The translations under genes and the position numbers were made by a program. From contig NZ_OMPQ01000002.1 of assembly GCF_900313025.1 (NCBI RefSeq), positions 62,001 to 126,000 of the forward strand: a DNA stretch of 64,000 bases, written 5' to 3'. Source of the stretch: Pseudophaeobacter sp. EL27. GTDB taxonomy: Bacteria; Pseudomonadota; Alphaproteobacteria; Rhodobacterales; Rhodobacteraceae. The notes below the pieces were generated by a model, which was not told the origin of the DNA, ran no database searches, and saw only the letters and a program-made list of their open reading frames with translations. Shown in pieces: positions 1 to 8,794 of this stretch; position 1 is the first letter of the stretch; each line of letters opens with the position of its first letter.

Positions 1-25
1 AAAAAGCCCTCGCTTTCGCGAGGGC
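1..25 (-). terminator. Intrinsic terminator after rplW
   Basis: On the minus strand an 8-bp GC stem (GCCCTCGC / GCGAGGGC, loop GAAA) is followed by a run of T residues (the A run at 1-5 on the plus strand). It starts about 30 nt past the rplW stop codon. It implies that transcription of the rpsJ-rplC-rplD-rplW unit stops or is attenuated here, before the rplB that usually follows. Confidence 0.8.
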
Positions 26-53
26 CTCTCTATCAGTGCAAAAGAGCCTAATC

Positions 54-350
54 TCAGAGTCCGGTGGACACGTCGATTGTGTTGCCCTCTTCGAGCGTCA
101 CATAGGCTTTTTTCACGTCCTTGCGACGGCCGATCTGGCCGCGGAACCGCTTTTGCTTACCCTTGGTGATGGTGGTGTTGACCGCCTTCACTTTTACACC
201 AAAGAGGCTTTCAACAGCTTCTTTGATCTGGGGTTTGTTGCTGTCGATCGCAACTTCAAAAACAACCGCACCGTTTTCGGATGCCATGGTGGTTTTCTCG
301 GTGATGATCGGCTTGCGGATCACGTCGTAGTGTTCTGCTTTAGCGTTCAT
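54..350 (-). CDS. rplW: 50S ribosomal protein L23
   Basis: 98-residue L23, which binds 23S rRNA domain III near the peptide exit tunnel and is a docking site for trigger factor and SRP. The start [20 protein letters not shown] and the [14 protein letters not shown]-like centre (here [13 protein letters not shown]) are typical. Length is normal for bacterial L23. Its ATG overlaps the rplD stop by 4 bp (ATGA), so it is translationally coupled as the last gene of the rpsJ-rplC-rplD-rplW unit. A terminator follows about 30 nt downstream, so rplB is not visibly in the same transcript. Confidence 0.97.
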   Translation of the reverse strand: MNAKAEHYDVIRKPIITEKTTMASENGAVVFEVAIDSNKPQIKEAVESLFGVKVKAVNTTITKGKQKRFRGQIGRRKDVKKAYVTLEEGNTIDVSTGL

Positions 351-964
351 TTCAAACGAGCCTCCAGTGCTTCGAGACCAGCCTTGGTGATAACCAGGGT
401 GTCACGCTTCAGGATGTCGTAAACGTTCGCACCCATTGTTGGCAGGATATCCAGACCTTCAATGTTGCGCGAGGCTTTCAGGAAGCCTTCGTTTACTTCG
501 GCACCGTCGATGACCAGCGCGCGTTTCCAGCCCAGGTTTGCAACCTGTTTGGCCAGAGCACCGGTTTTGCCTTCGGCAGCAGCGTCAGAGATCACCACCA
601 GTTCGCCGGCTTTTGCCTTCGCGGAGAGTGCGTGACGCAGACCCAGCTTGCGGAACTTTTTGGTCAGCTCGTGGCCGTGCGAACGCACAACGGGGCCTTT
701 GTAGATACCACCACCGCGGAAGATCGGAGCAGAACGTGCGCCGTGGCGTGCGCCGCCGGTGCCTTTCTGACGATAGATCTTCTTGGTCGAGTATTTGACT
801 TCCGAACGGGTCTTTACCTTGTGGGTACCGGCCTGTGCGTTGTTACGCTGCCAGCGGACCACACGGTGCAGAATGTCCGCACGTGGCTCCAGACCAAAGA
901 GGTCAGCGTTCAGCTCGATGTCGCCAGCTTTGCTGCCGTCGAGATTCATCACATCAAGTTTCAT
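347..964 (-). CDS. rplD: 50S ribosomal protein L4
   Basis: 205-residue L4, a 23S rRNA binding protein whose internal loop lines the exit tunnel; in many bacteria it also autoregulates the S10 operon. The loop with [20 protein letters not shown] is the conserved tunnel constriction and looks wild type. Both gene ends overlap neighbours by 4 bp (rplC upstream, rplW downstream), the usual tight coupling in the S10 operon. Length fits the family and nothing odd is seen. Confidence 0.97.
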   Translation of the reverse strand: MKLDVMNLDGSKAGDIELNADLFGLEPRADILHRVVRWQRNNAQAGTHKVKTRSEVKYSTKKIYRQKGTGGARHGARSAPIFRGGGIYKGPVVRSHGHELTKKFRKLGLRHALSAKAKAGELVVISDAAAEGKTGALAKQVANLGWKRALVIDGAEVNEGFLKASRNIEGLDILPTMGANVYDILKRDTLVITKAGLEALEARLK

Positions 965-1671
965 GCTTCACCACCTTCCGCAGGGGCTTCGCTCGCAGCG
1001 GCTTTGATACCGGCTGGGAAGGGAAGACCTTCAGGAGCTTTCTTCTTCACGGCATCCTTGACGGTGACCCAGCCAGATTTTGGACCAGGTACGGCGCCTT
1101 TGATGAAGACCAGACCACGGTCGGCGTCAGTTTTGACGACTTCCAGGTTCTGAGTGGTTACGCGGGCGGCGCCCATGTGACCAGCCATCTTCTTGCCTTT
1201 GAAAACCTTACCGGGATCCTGACACTGGCCGGTGGAACCGTGCGAACGGTGCGAAATCGAAACACCGTGTGTCGCGCGCAGACCACCAAAGTTCCAGCGC
1301 TTCATCGCACCGGCAAAACCTTTACCGATCGATGTGCCGGTCACGTCAACTTTCTGACCTTCCAGGAAGTGCTCGGCCGAGATTTCGGCGCCAACTTCGA
1401 TGAGCGCATCAGCAGGCACGCGGAATTCCACGAGCTTACGCTTGGGCTCTACCTTGGAGGCCGCGAAGTGACCACGCATCGCCTTGGAGACGCGCTTAAC
1501 CTTTGCGGAACCCGCACCGAGCTGAACAGCTGTGTAGCCGTCCTTGTCATCGGTACGCTGAGACACGACCTGCAGCCCGTCCAGGTGAAGAACGGTCACA
1601 GGGATCTGCTGACCATCTTCCATGAACAAACGTGTCATGCCGACTTTTTTTGCAATAATACCAGAGCGCAT
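961..1671 (-). CDS. rplC: 50S ribosomal protein L3
   Basis: 236-residue L3, an early assembly protein that reaches the peptidyl-transferase centre. The N-terminus [16 protein letters not shown] and the [20 protein letters not shown] segment are hallmark L3 sequence. It is about 25 residues longer than the E. coli protein because of a low-complexity Ala/Glu-rich C-terminal tail ([13 protein letters not shown]), as seen in other alphaproteobacteria. The stop overlaps the rplD start by 4 bp; rpsJ lies 18 bp upstream. Cotranscribed with rpsJ. Confidence 0.97.
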   Translation of the reverse strand: MRSGIIAKKVGMTRLFMEDGQQIPVTVLHLDGLQVVSQRTDDKDGYTAVQLGAGSAKVKRVSKAMRGHFAASKVEPKRKLVEFRVPADALIEVGAEISAEHFLEGQKVDVTGTSIGKGFAGAMKRWNFGGLRATHGVSISHRSHGSTGQCQDPGKVFKGKKMAGHMGAARVTTQNLEVVKTDADRGLVFIKGAVPGPKSGWVTVKDAVKKKAPEGLPFPAGIKAAASEAPAEGGEA

Positions 1672-1689
1672 TATTTATACCCTCCGTTC

Positions 1690-2004
1690 TTAAGATTGCA
1701 GCTTGATCTCGACGTCCACACCAGCGGCCAGGTCGAGCTTCATCAGCGCGTCCACGGTCTGGGGGGTCGGATCAACGATGTCGAGCATACGCTTGTGCGT
1801 ACGGATCTCGAACTGGTCACGAGATTTCTTGTCAACGTGGGGACCACGCAGAACGGTGAATTTCTCGATCTTGTTTGGCAGTGGGATCGGGCCGCGAACA
1901 GTCGCGCCGGTCCGCTTGGCAGTGTTGACGATCTCTTGTGTGCTGGCGTCCAGTACACGATAGTCAAATGCCTTGAGCCGAATACGGATATTTTGGCTTT
2001 GCAT
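1690..2004 (-). CDS. rpsJ: 30S ribosomal protein S10 (NusE)
   Basis: 104-residue S10, a 30S head protein that also acts as NusE in transcription antitermination with NusB and Nus[20 protein letters not shown] and the [20 protein letters not shown] loop are diagnostic. First gene of its unit: a candidate sigma-70-type promoter lies at 2123-2151 and a terminator-like hairpin at 2077-2098 sits in the leader. A Shine-Dalgarno-like AGGCTGA precedes the ATG. Normal length, no anomaly. Confidence 0.97.
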   Translation of the reverse strand: MQSQNIRIRLKAFDYRVLDASTQEIVNTAKRTGATVRGPIPLPNKIEKFTVLRGPHVDKKSRDQFEIRTHKRMLDIVDPTPQTVDALMKLDLAAGVDVEIKLQS

Positions 2005-2076
2005 TAGTCAGCCTTTATCTAGGCGTGAAGGTTGAGAGGAGGGGCAGCGACCACCGCTTACCCTCGTCGAACCCAA

Positions 2077-2098
2077 AAGGCGGGAATCACCCCGCCTT
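2077..2098 (-). promoter_or_regulatory. Terminator-like hairpin in the rpsJ leader
   Basis: On the minus strand an 8-bp stem (AAGGCGGG / CCCGCCTT) with a 6-nt loop runs directly into further T residues (TTTTGGGTT), 73 nt upstream of the rpsJ ATG and downstream of the candidate promoter. It has the form of an attenuator. S10-operon leaders are regulated by L4 in some bacteria; whether that holds here is inference. Confidence 0.5.
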
Positions 2099-2122
2099 CA
2101 TTCGCACGAAGCGAACTAGCGC

Positions 2123-2151
2123 CCTATACGCTTGATACGCGGACCTGGCAA
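2123..2151 (-). promoter_or_regulatory. Candidate sigma-70 promoter of the rpsJ unit
   Basis: On the minus strand TTGCCA (2151-2146) is separated by 17 nt from TATAGG (2128-2123). It lies downstream of the tuf1 terminator and about 120 nt upstream of rpsJ, as needed for an independent S10-operon promoter. Read by eye; no transcription evidence. Confidence 0.5.
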
Positions 2152-2200
2152 GACGTTTCGCGCGCGAAACATATATGATCCACAGGATAAGTTTAAAACC

Positions 2201-2265
2201 CTCCGGGGCTCTGCCCCCGCGCTCCAGAAAGGAGCGCTCCCCCGGGATATTTTAGGCCAAATGAA
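2201..2265 (-). repeat. Extragenic AGA-loop repeat, copy A (inverted)
   Basis: Read on the minus strand this stretch has an AAATATCCCGG core, a GCGCTCC/GGAGCGC hairpin (2219-2237 on the plus strand) and then GGGGC-AGA-GCCCC. The same core and AGA-loop hairpin, with different stem bases, recur at 2351-2397 and 45607-45656 on the plus strand. It resembles repeats I recall from between genes in roseobacter genomes. Together with the terminator, promoter and leader hairpin it accounts for the 512-bp gap between tuf1 and rpsJ. Confidence 0.55.
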
Positions 2266-2350
2266 AAGGCTGCCCTTCCGCTACAGAAATGAAGAGACTG
2301 AAAGACTAGTCACTCCTTGGTATGCCGCCTTTGACAACCCGCCCCCTCTT

Positions 2351-2397
2351 CCATCATCTTTCTTCAAATATTCCGGAGCGCGAGGCAGAGCCTCGCA
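2351..2397 (+). repeat. Extragenic AGA-loop repeat, copy B
   Basis: CAAATATTCCGG core followed by a 7-bp stem GCGAGGC-AGA-GCCTCGC (2380-2396). Opposite orientation to copy A and nearly identical to copy C at 45607-45656, which lies at the same distance downstream of tuf2. It sits immediately beyond the tuf1 terminator. Confidence 0.6.
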
Positions 2398-2415
2398 AAT
2401 CCCTACCCCGCACAG

Positions 2416-2443
2416 AAAAAGGGCCTCCCGAGGGAGGCCCTTT
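2416..2443 (-). terminator. Intrinsic terminator of the rpsL-rpsG-fusA-tuf1 operon
   Basis: Perfect 9-bp stem GGGCCTCCC / GGGAGGCCC with a 2-nt loop (2421-2440). On the minus strand it is followed by TTTTT. It lies about 75 nt after the tuf1 stop. On the plus strand it is also followed by T-rich sequence and could work in both directions. It is duplicated behind tuf2. Confidence 0.85.
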
Positions 2444-2516
2444 CTATCTTTTCACCTATGTGGTTCTCGGTGATTTTCCCCACTGGGGAAGATCCCCTGT
2501 CACCACTGTTTCAAAA

Positions 2517-3692
2517 TCACTCGGTGATTTTGGAAACTACGCCAGCGCCAACGGTGCGGCCGCCTTCGCGGATCGCAAAGCGCAGACCAGCTTCCATCGC
2601 GATCGGCGCGATCAGCTCAACGTCGAACTTCAGGTTGTCGCCTGGCATAACCATCTCGGTGCCCTCGGGCAGAGTGACAGTACCGGTGACGTCTGTGGTC
2701 CGGAAGTAGAACTGTGGACGGTAGTTGGCGAAGAAAGGCGTGTGACGGCCACCTTCATCCTTGGTCAGGATATAGGCTTCTGCTTCGAACTTGGTGTGTG
2801 GGTTCACCGACTTAGGCGCACACAGAACCTGACCACGCTCAACAGCTTCACGGTCGATACCGCGCAGCAGGGCGCCGATGTTGTCGCCCGCTTCACCGCG
2901 ATCCAGCAGCTTGCGGAACATTTCAACACCAGTACAGGTGGTGGTCTGAGTGTCTTTGATACCAACGATCTCGATGCTGTCGCCAACATTGATCACGCCA
3001 CGCTCAACACGGCCGGTCACAACGGTACCACGACCTGAGATCGAGAACACGTCTTCAACAGGCATCAGGAAGGGCTGGTCAACGGCACGTGCAGGAGTAG
3101 GGATATACTCGTCAACGGCTTTCATCAGCTCTTTGATTTTCTCTTCGCCGATTTCAGGGTTGTTGCCTTCCATCGCCGCCAGAGCGGAACCTGCGATGAT
3201 TGGAATATCGTCGCCAGGGTACTCATAAGAGGACAGCAGCTCACGGATTTCCATTTCAACCAGCTCAAGCAGCTCTTCGTCGTCTACCTGGTCAACTTTG
3301 TTCATGAAGACAACCATGTAGGGGATGCCAACCTGGCGGCCCAGCAGGATGTGCTCACGGGTCTGAGGCATAGGGCCGTCAGCTGCGTTCACAACCAGGA
3401 TGGCGCCATCCATCTGTGCCGCACCGGTGATCATGTTTTTCACATAGTCAGCGTGGCCGGGGCAGTCGACGTGCGCGTAGTGGCGGGTCTCGGTTTCATA
3501 CTCAACGTGAGCAGTCGAGATGGTGATGCCGCGGGCTTTTTCTTCTGGTGCGCCGTCGATCTGGTCGTAGGCTTTGAAGTCACCAAAGTATTTGGTGATC
3601 GCTGCGGTCAGAGTGGTTTTACCGTGGTCAACGTGGCCGATGGTGCCGATGTTGACGTGCGGCTTATTACGTTCAAACTTTTCCTTAGCCAT
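2517..3692 (-). CDS. tuf: Elongation factor Tu, copy 1
   Basis: 391-residue EF-Tu, the GTPase that delivers aminoacyl-tRNA to the ribosome. G1 is [10 protein letters not shown] (19-28), switch [12 protein letters not shown]4 NKVD (131-134) and G5 GSA. Last gene of the str operon, 63 bp after fusA, with a terminator about 75 nt downstream. It differs from tuf2 (45798-46973) at only five residues: T69, N177, N178, K191 and S239 here. The last 152 residues and about 160 bp of downstream DNA are shared with tuf2, pointing to duplication or gene conversion. Confidence 0.98.
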   Translation of the reverse strand: MAKEKFERNKPHVNIGTIGHVDHGKTTLTAAITKYFGDFKAYDQIDGAPEEKARGITISTAHVEYETETRHYAHVDCPGHADYVKNMITGAAQMDGAILVVNAADGPMPQTREHILLGRQVGIPYMVVFMNKVDQVDDEELLELVEMEIRELLSSYEYPGDDIPIIAGSALAAMEGNNPEIGEEKIKELMKAVDEYIPTPARAVDQPFLMPVEDVFSISGRGTVVTGRVERGVINVGDSIEIVGIKDTQTTTCTGVEMFRKLLDRGEAGDNIGALLRGIDREAVERGQVLCAPKSVNPHTKFEAEAYILTKDEGGRHTPFFANYRPQFYFRTTDVTGTVTLPEGTEMVMPGDNLKFDVELIAPIAMEAGLRFAIREGGRTVGAGVVSKITE

Positions 3693-3755
3693 GATGGCCT
3701 CCTTTGTGATTGAGGAAGGCTCGCGTCAATTGCGAACCTTCCAATGTCTTGTCGC

Positions 3756-5873
3756 TTACGCGAATTTTGCCTGGATTTCGTCCGAGATGTTCTGCGGTAC
3801 GGGATCGTAATGCGAGAACTGCATGGTGAACTGGGCGCGGCCCGAGCTCATCGAACGCAGGGTGTTGATGTAACCAAACATGTTGGCCAGCGGCACGTTT
3901 GCGTCGATCGCAATCGCGTTGCCACGTGGCTCTTGGCCGGACACCTGACCACGGCGGGAGGTCAGATCACCAATGATACCACCGGTATATTCTTCCGGCG
4001 TGATCACTTCCACTTTCATGATTGGCTCAAGCAGCTTAGCGCCAGCTTTGCGCATGCCTTCGCGCATACACATACGCGCTGCGATTTCAAAGGCCAGAAC
4101 GCTGGAGTCCACATCGTGGAACTTACCGTCGATCAGAGCAACCTTGAAGTCGATCACTGGGAAGCCAGCAAGCGGGCCAGAATCCATCACCGAGTTGATG
4201 CCTTTTTCGACACCTGGGATGTATTCTTTTGGAACCGCGCCACCAACGATGCGGGATTCGAAGGAGTAACCTTCGCCTGCTTCGGTTGGGGAGATGATCA
4301 TCTTCACTTCGCCGAACTGACCAGAACCACCCGACTGTTTCTTGTGGGTGTAGGTATGTTCAACTTCGTGACCGATGGTCTCACGGTAGGCAACCTGAGG
4401 CGCACCAATGTTGGCTTCAACCTTGAATTCCCGCTTGAGACGGTCAACCAGGATGTCCAGGTGAAGTTCGCCCATGCCCTTCATGATGGTCTGACCGGAC
4501 TCGATGTCGGTCTCCACACGGAAGGATGGATCTTCAGCTGCCAGACGACCCAGACCCTGAGACATTTTCTCTTGGTCCGCTTTGGTCTTGGGCTCAACCG
4601 CGATCTCGATAACCGGATCGGGGAAGGTCATGGTTTCCAGAACAACCGGTTCACTGGTGGCGCAGAGCGTATCACCTGTGGTGGTGTCTTTCAGACCCGC
4701 CAGCGCGATAATGTCGCCCGCGAATGCTTCCGTGATCTCTTCACGGTCATTCGAGTGCATCATCATCATCCGGCCAACACGCTCTTTACGACCTTTGGTC
4801 GAGTTCAGCAGTGTGTCGCCCTTGTTCAGGACACCGGAGTAGATACGGGTGAAGGTCAGCGAACCAACAAAGGGGTCGTTCATGATTTTGAACGCCAGGC
4901 CAGAGAAGGCCATGTCGTCATCCGCACGGCGTGCGATATCACGAACTTCGTCTTCATCACCGGGTTTGAAGCCCATGTAGTCGACAACGTCCAGCGGGCT
5001 GGGCAGATAGTCGATTACAGCGTTGAGCAGCGGCTGAACACCTTTGTTTTTGAAGGCAGAACCACCAAGAACAGGAACAAAGGCCATCTCGAGAGTACCT
5101 TTGCGCAGCAGTTTGCGCAGGGTTTCTACGTCGGGCTCTTCGCCTTCCAGGTAGGCTTCCATGGCGTCGTCGTCCATTTCGACGGCAGCCTCGACCATTT
5201 TGGAACGCCATTCGTCGGCCAGCTCTTTCAAGCTGTCACGGATGGGCGCTTTGATCCAGGAGGCACCAAGGTCTTCACCCTGCCACAGCCATTCTTCCAT
5301 GGTGACCAGATCAACCTGACCTTCCAGCTCGGTTTCGGCACCGATTGGGAAGGCAACAGGAACAGCATTTGCACCTGTACGGTCTTCGATCATGTGAACG
5401 CAGTTGAAGAAGTCCGCGCCGATTTTGTCCATCTTGTTGACAAAAACCATACGTGGAACCTTGTAGCGGTCAGCCTGACGCCACACGGTTTCGGTCTGGG
5501 GTTCAACACCAGCGTTGGCGTCCAGAACACAGACAGCACCATCGAGAACCGCCAGCGAACGTTCAACTTCAATGGTGAAGTCAACGTGGCCGGGGGTGTC
5601 GATGATGTTCAGACGGTGCTTGGGCGTGTCAGCCGTGGCGCCATCTTCGGTGCGTTCCCAGAAAGTGGTGGTCGCAGCCGAAGTAATGGTGATGCCGCGT
5701 TCCTGCTCCTGCTCCATCCAGTCCATGGTGGCTGCACCGTCGTGCACCTCACCAATGTTGTGGGATTTGCCGGTGTAGTACAGGATGCGTTCCGAGCAGG
5801 TGGTCTTACCCGCATCGATGTGCGCCATGATACCGAAGTTACGGTAATGTTCGAGCGTATATTCGCGTGCCAT
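3756..5873 (-). CDS. fusA: Elongation factor G
   Basis: 705-residue EF-G, the translocase GTPase that moves tRNA and mRNA after peptide-bond formation. G1 AHIDAGKTT (residues 17-25), switch [11 protein letters not shown]4 NKMDK and the long domain IV-V C-terminus are present. Length is usual for the family. Third gene of the str operon: 21 bp after rpsG and 63 bp before tuf1. The sequence looks like a standard housekeeping EF-G rather than the mitochondrial-type EF-G2 paralogue. Confidence 0.98.
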   Translation of the reverse strand: MAREYTLEHYRNFGIMAHIDAGKTTCSERILYYTGKSHNIGEVHDGAATMDWMEQEQERGITITSAATTTFWERTEDGATADTPKHRLNIIDTPGHVDFTIEVERSLAVLDGAVCVLDANAGVEPQTETVWRQADRYKVPRMVFVNKMDKIGADFFNCVHMIEDRTGANAVPVAFPIGAETELEGQVDLVTMEEWLWQGEDLGASWIKAPIRDSLKELADEWRSKMVEAAVEMDDDAMEAYLEGEEPDVETLRKLLRKGTLEMAFVPVLGGSAFKNKGVQPLLNAVIDYLPSPLDVVDYMGFKPGDEDEVRDIARRADDDMAFSGLAFKIMNDPFVGSLTFTRIYSGVLNKGDTLLNSTKGRKERVGRMMMMHSNDREEITEAFAGDIIALAGLKDTTTGDTLCATSEPVVLETMTFPDPVIEIAVEPKTKADQEKMSQGLGRLAAEDPSFRVETDIESGQTIMKGMGELHLDILVDRLKREFKVEANIGAPQVAYRETIGHEVEHTYTHKKQSGGSGQFGEVKMIISPTEAGEGYSFESRIVGGAVPKEYIPGVEKGINSVMDSGPLAGFPVIDFKVALIDGKFHDVDSSVLAFEIAARMCMREGMRKAGAKLLEPIMKVEVITPEEYTGGIIGDLTSRRGQVSGQEPRGNAIAIDANVPLANMFGYINTLRSMSSGRAQFTMQFSHYDPVPQNISDEIQAKFA

Positions 5874-5894
5874 TGGTCTAATGTCCTTTGGAAA

Positions 5895-6380
<486 letters not shown>

Positions 6381-6752
6381 TTACTTAGGACGCTTGGCGC
6401 CGTACTTCGAACGACGTTGTTTACGGTCTTTGACGCCCTGGGTATCCAGAACACCGCGCAGGATGTGGTAACGGACACCGGGAAGATCTTTTACACGGCC
6501 GCCACGGATCAGAACCACAGAGTGCTCCTGAAGGTTATGGCTTTCACCTGGGATGTAGGAGATCACTTCGAAACCGTTGGTCAGGCGAACCTTGGCAACT
6601 TTCCGCATAGCGGAGTTCGGTTTCTTAGGTGTGGTGGTGTAAACACGAGTACATACGCCGCGTTTCTGCGGGCACTGCTCCAGGTGCATCGACTTGGAGC
6701 GTTTGATTTTAGGCTGGCGCGGCTTGCGGATCAGCTGTTGGATCGTTGGCAT
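6381..6752 (-). CDS. rpsL: 30S ribosomal protein S12
   Basis: 123-residue S12, a decoding-centre protein. The start is placed at [12 protein letters not shown], the invariant S12 N-terminus, preceded by a GGGGAAAG Shine-Dalgarno; eight further in-frame upstream codons are not conserved. The streptomycin-determining lysines in TTPKKPNSA and [11 protein letters not shown] are wild type, predicting a streptomycin-sensitive ribosome. First gene of the str operon. The 364-bp gap to the next gene holds a long hairpin at 6841-6891. Confidence 0.97.
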   Translation of the reverse strand: MPTIQQLIRKPRQPKIKRSKSMHLEQCPQKRGVCTRVYTTTPKKPNSAMRKVAKVRLTNGFEVISYIPGESHNLQEHSVVLIRGGRVKDLPGVRYHILRGVLDTQGVKDRKQRRSKYGAKRPK

Positions 6753-6840
6753 TCCGGTTCTTTCCCCGTTTCGCAACTTTGGTCATGCATGCTTCGAAAA
6801 GCATACGGCTAGGTCTTCATACACATGTGCAACCGCAAGC

Positions 6841-6891
6841 GTAAAAACCGCATTCGCTTCCATTCCGAGGTAAGCGACGCGGCGGTTTTAC
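6841..6891 (-). promoter_or_regulatory. Long inverted repeat in the rpsL leader
   Basis: GTAAAAACCGC at the left is matched by GCGGTTTTAC at the right, with an inner TCGCTT/AAGCGA pairing, giving a roughly 50-nt imperfect hairpin about 90 nt upstream of rpsL. On the minus strand the 3' arm ends in GCGGTTTTTAC, which resembles a terminator, so attenuation of the str operon is possible. The rest of the 6753-7116 interval holds no gene I can support. Confidence 0.5.
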
Positions 6892-7116
6892 AGAGGGTTC
6901 AGGTGAAAAAAGTTCCCAAACCTTGGTCCACAACAGTATAGATATCGGCTTTAGGGGAGACCCCGAGCTGCCGGATAGGCGCGCGTATATGGGGAGTCGC
7001 AGGGCTTGTCAACTGCAACGCATCAAGTCCACCAAGGCAGAGCAGCTTGCGTGCCCGTCTTTGCCATGCATAGTTGTGCAGACATCCATCCCCTACAGCT
7101 TTTCAGGACGTAGCAC

Positions 7117-7926
7117 ATGCAGGTTATTGGTCTTTGCCGGTTTTCCTACCCCGCCATCGGCGGCTTTCAGGTGGAACACAGCTCGATAGAAGAGCGCATC
7201 GCCTTTCTCTTTGCTGAAGAGCGCTTGGAAGAACGGTTTCAGCTGATGGAGGCCATCGCCCTGCCCTGTCTGCGCGAACAAACCGATCAGGATTTTGAGC
7301 TGATCGTGGTTATCGGTGACAGCCTGCCAGCCCATCATGTCTCGCGGCTGCGCGATCTCTGCGCCGACATTCCCCAGATCACTATCCATGCCGAACCTCC
7401 ACGCAAACAACGCGAGGTGATGAAGGCAATTCTGAATACGGCGCGGCGCGATCCAACGACCCCTTGCCTGCAGTTTCGCCATGATGACGATGATGCCATC
7501 TCGGTAGATTTCATCGAGCGGCTGCGTCAGACCCTTGACGACTGCTCTGGCCTGGTGGCGAAAAGCAAAACTCTGGCCGTGGATTTCAACCGCGGCTATG
7601 TCGCAGAGTTAGGGGCTGATGGTATCGCCGCGACTGAAATTCATCGCCCCTATTACGTCGCCTCGTTGGGGATGTTTGTGCAGGGCAACTGCCCGCTGAC
7701 GATCATGAACTTTGCCCACGAAAAGATCCTGCGCTTTATGCCGACCGTTACCATTAGCGATGCACCGATGTTTGTGCGGAGCCACAATGGCTACAATGAC
7801 TCGCGGCAGAAAAAGGTGAAACCCGTCCCGGTCACCCCAATCGATGCCGCGCTCGCTGCCGATTTTGAGGCGCGGTTTGCCCTGCGGCAAGACGAAGTGC
7901 GCCGGATCTTTGCGCGCAAGACCTAG
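7117..7926 (+). CDS. Putative glycosyltransferase (rhamnosyltransferase-like family)
   Basis: 269 residues. The N-terminus MQVIGLCRFSYPAIGGFQVE begins a GT-A-like fold, and an acidic run FRHDDDDAISVDF near residue 125 would be the metal/nucleotide-sugar binding DXD element. I recognise the family as putative rhamnosyltransferases of roseobacters; donor and acceptor are unknown. The product of 8795-9601 shares the FR-DDDDA-DF pattern and similar length, so the two are probably paralogues flanking a transporter. No signal peptide, so cytoplasmic. Its stop overlaps the convergent DMT gene by 4 bp. The island lies between rpoC and rpsL. Confidence 0.7.
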   Translation: MQVIGLCRFSYPAIGGFQVEHSSIEERIAFLFAEERLEERFQLMEAIALPCLREQTDQDFELIVVIGDSLPAHHVSRLRDLCADIPQITIHAEPPRKQREVMKAILNTARRDPTTPCLQFRHDDDDAISVDFIERLRQTLDDCSGLVAKSKTLAVDFNRGYVAELGADGIAATEIHRPYYVASLGMFVQGNCPLTIMNFAHEKILRFMPTVTISDAPMFVRSHNGYNDSRQKKVKPVPVTPIDAALAADFEARFALRQDEVRRIFARKT

Positions 7927-8789
7927 CGCCGTACCTGCTGGCGCTCGCGGTACAGGGTGAAGACACCAGCTGCCACTACCAGGGCTCCGCCCATCAGCGT
8001 GAGGCTGTCTGGCCAATCGCCAAAGACCAGCCAGCCCAGGACGAGCGCCCAGAGCAAGCCGGTGTAGCGAAAAGGCGAAACCACAGCGACATCGCCAACC
8101 CGCATGGTCATGACCGAACACAGATAGCCAAACAATATGAAACAGGCCGCCCCTGCCAGCATACCAAATTGGCCCGGTGAGACGGGGGCCCAATCCTGAA
8201 ACAGCGCGTAAGCGAGACCAAAAACGAGAACCGAAAGGGAGGCCATCAGGGTCACAGTCATGGAGGGAACATGCGCTGACATTCGACGTGTTGAAAGATC
8301 CCGCAGAGTGACGCAGGCAACCGCTCCCAGCGCGTAAAATGAGGCCACGTCAAACCCGTCCGGCCCTGGTCGCACAATCAGCAACATGCCACAAAACCCA
8401 ACCAGGATCGCCAACATACGGCGCCAGCCCACCACCTCTTGAAACAGCAGTGCCGCCCCCAGTGTCACGGTGAGTGGAAGCATCTGCAAGACCGCCGTGA
8501 TATTGGCAATCGGCATCCGCATCAACGCGGTGAGAAACAGAAAGGTCGCGCCGGCCTCCGACACACAGCGCAGGGCCACCAGCCCCCAATCGCGCCGCTC
8601 AAGACGAAAGCGCAGGCTACCTTGGTAGCGGGCAAGCCCATAGATCAACAGTCCGGCCATGGCGCCGCGCAGCACCAGGATCTGGGATAGGGGCAAGGCT
8701 TCGCCCACAGCCTTGACCAAGGTATCGTTGAAGGTAAAGGCAGCCATTGCCCCCATCATCAAAAACGCGCCACGTTGATTTTCTGTCAT
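7923..8789 (-). CDS. EamA/DMT-family inner-membrane transporter
   Basis: 288 residues with about ten predicted hydrophobic helices in two EamA repeats (roughly 8-135 and 150-280), the layout of drug/metabolite transporters such as RhaT and YdcZ relatives. The N-terminus MTENQRGAFLMMGAMAAFTF is cytoplasmic and the C-terminus is basic (YRERQQVRR). Substrate cannot be read from sequence; metabolite export is the usual role. It is convergent with the glycosyltransferase at 7117 (4-bp overlap) and follows the second glycosyltransferase by 5 bp, so it is probably cotranscribed with that gene. Confidence 0.85.
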   Translation of the reverse strand: MTENQRGAFLMMGAMAAFTFNDTLVKAVGEALPLSQILVLRGAMAGLLIYGLARYQGSLRFRLERRDWGLVALRCVSEAGATFLFLTALMRMPIANITAVLQMLPLTVTLGAALLFQEVVGWRRMLAILVGFCGMLLIVRPGPDGFDVASFYALGAVACVTLRDLSTRRMSAHVPSMTVTLMASLSVLVFGLAYALFQDWAPVSPGQFGMLAGAACFILFGYLCSVMTMRVGDVAVVSPFRYTGLLWALVLGWLVFGDWPDSLTLMGGALVVAAGVFTLYRERQQVRR

Positions 8790-8794
8790 CAGTT

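Noticed and set aside
835-2007. 390-codon plus-strand open frame across rplC-rpsJ
   Set aside because: It is the antisense frame of L3 and S10 genes; high-GC codon bias keeps it open and the product resembles no protein family.
2005-2516. CRISPR-like spacing of the short repeats near tuf1
   Set aside because: Only two copies, in opposite orientation, with no regular spacers; a dispersed hairpin repeat explains them better.
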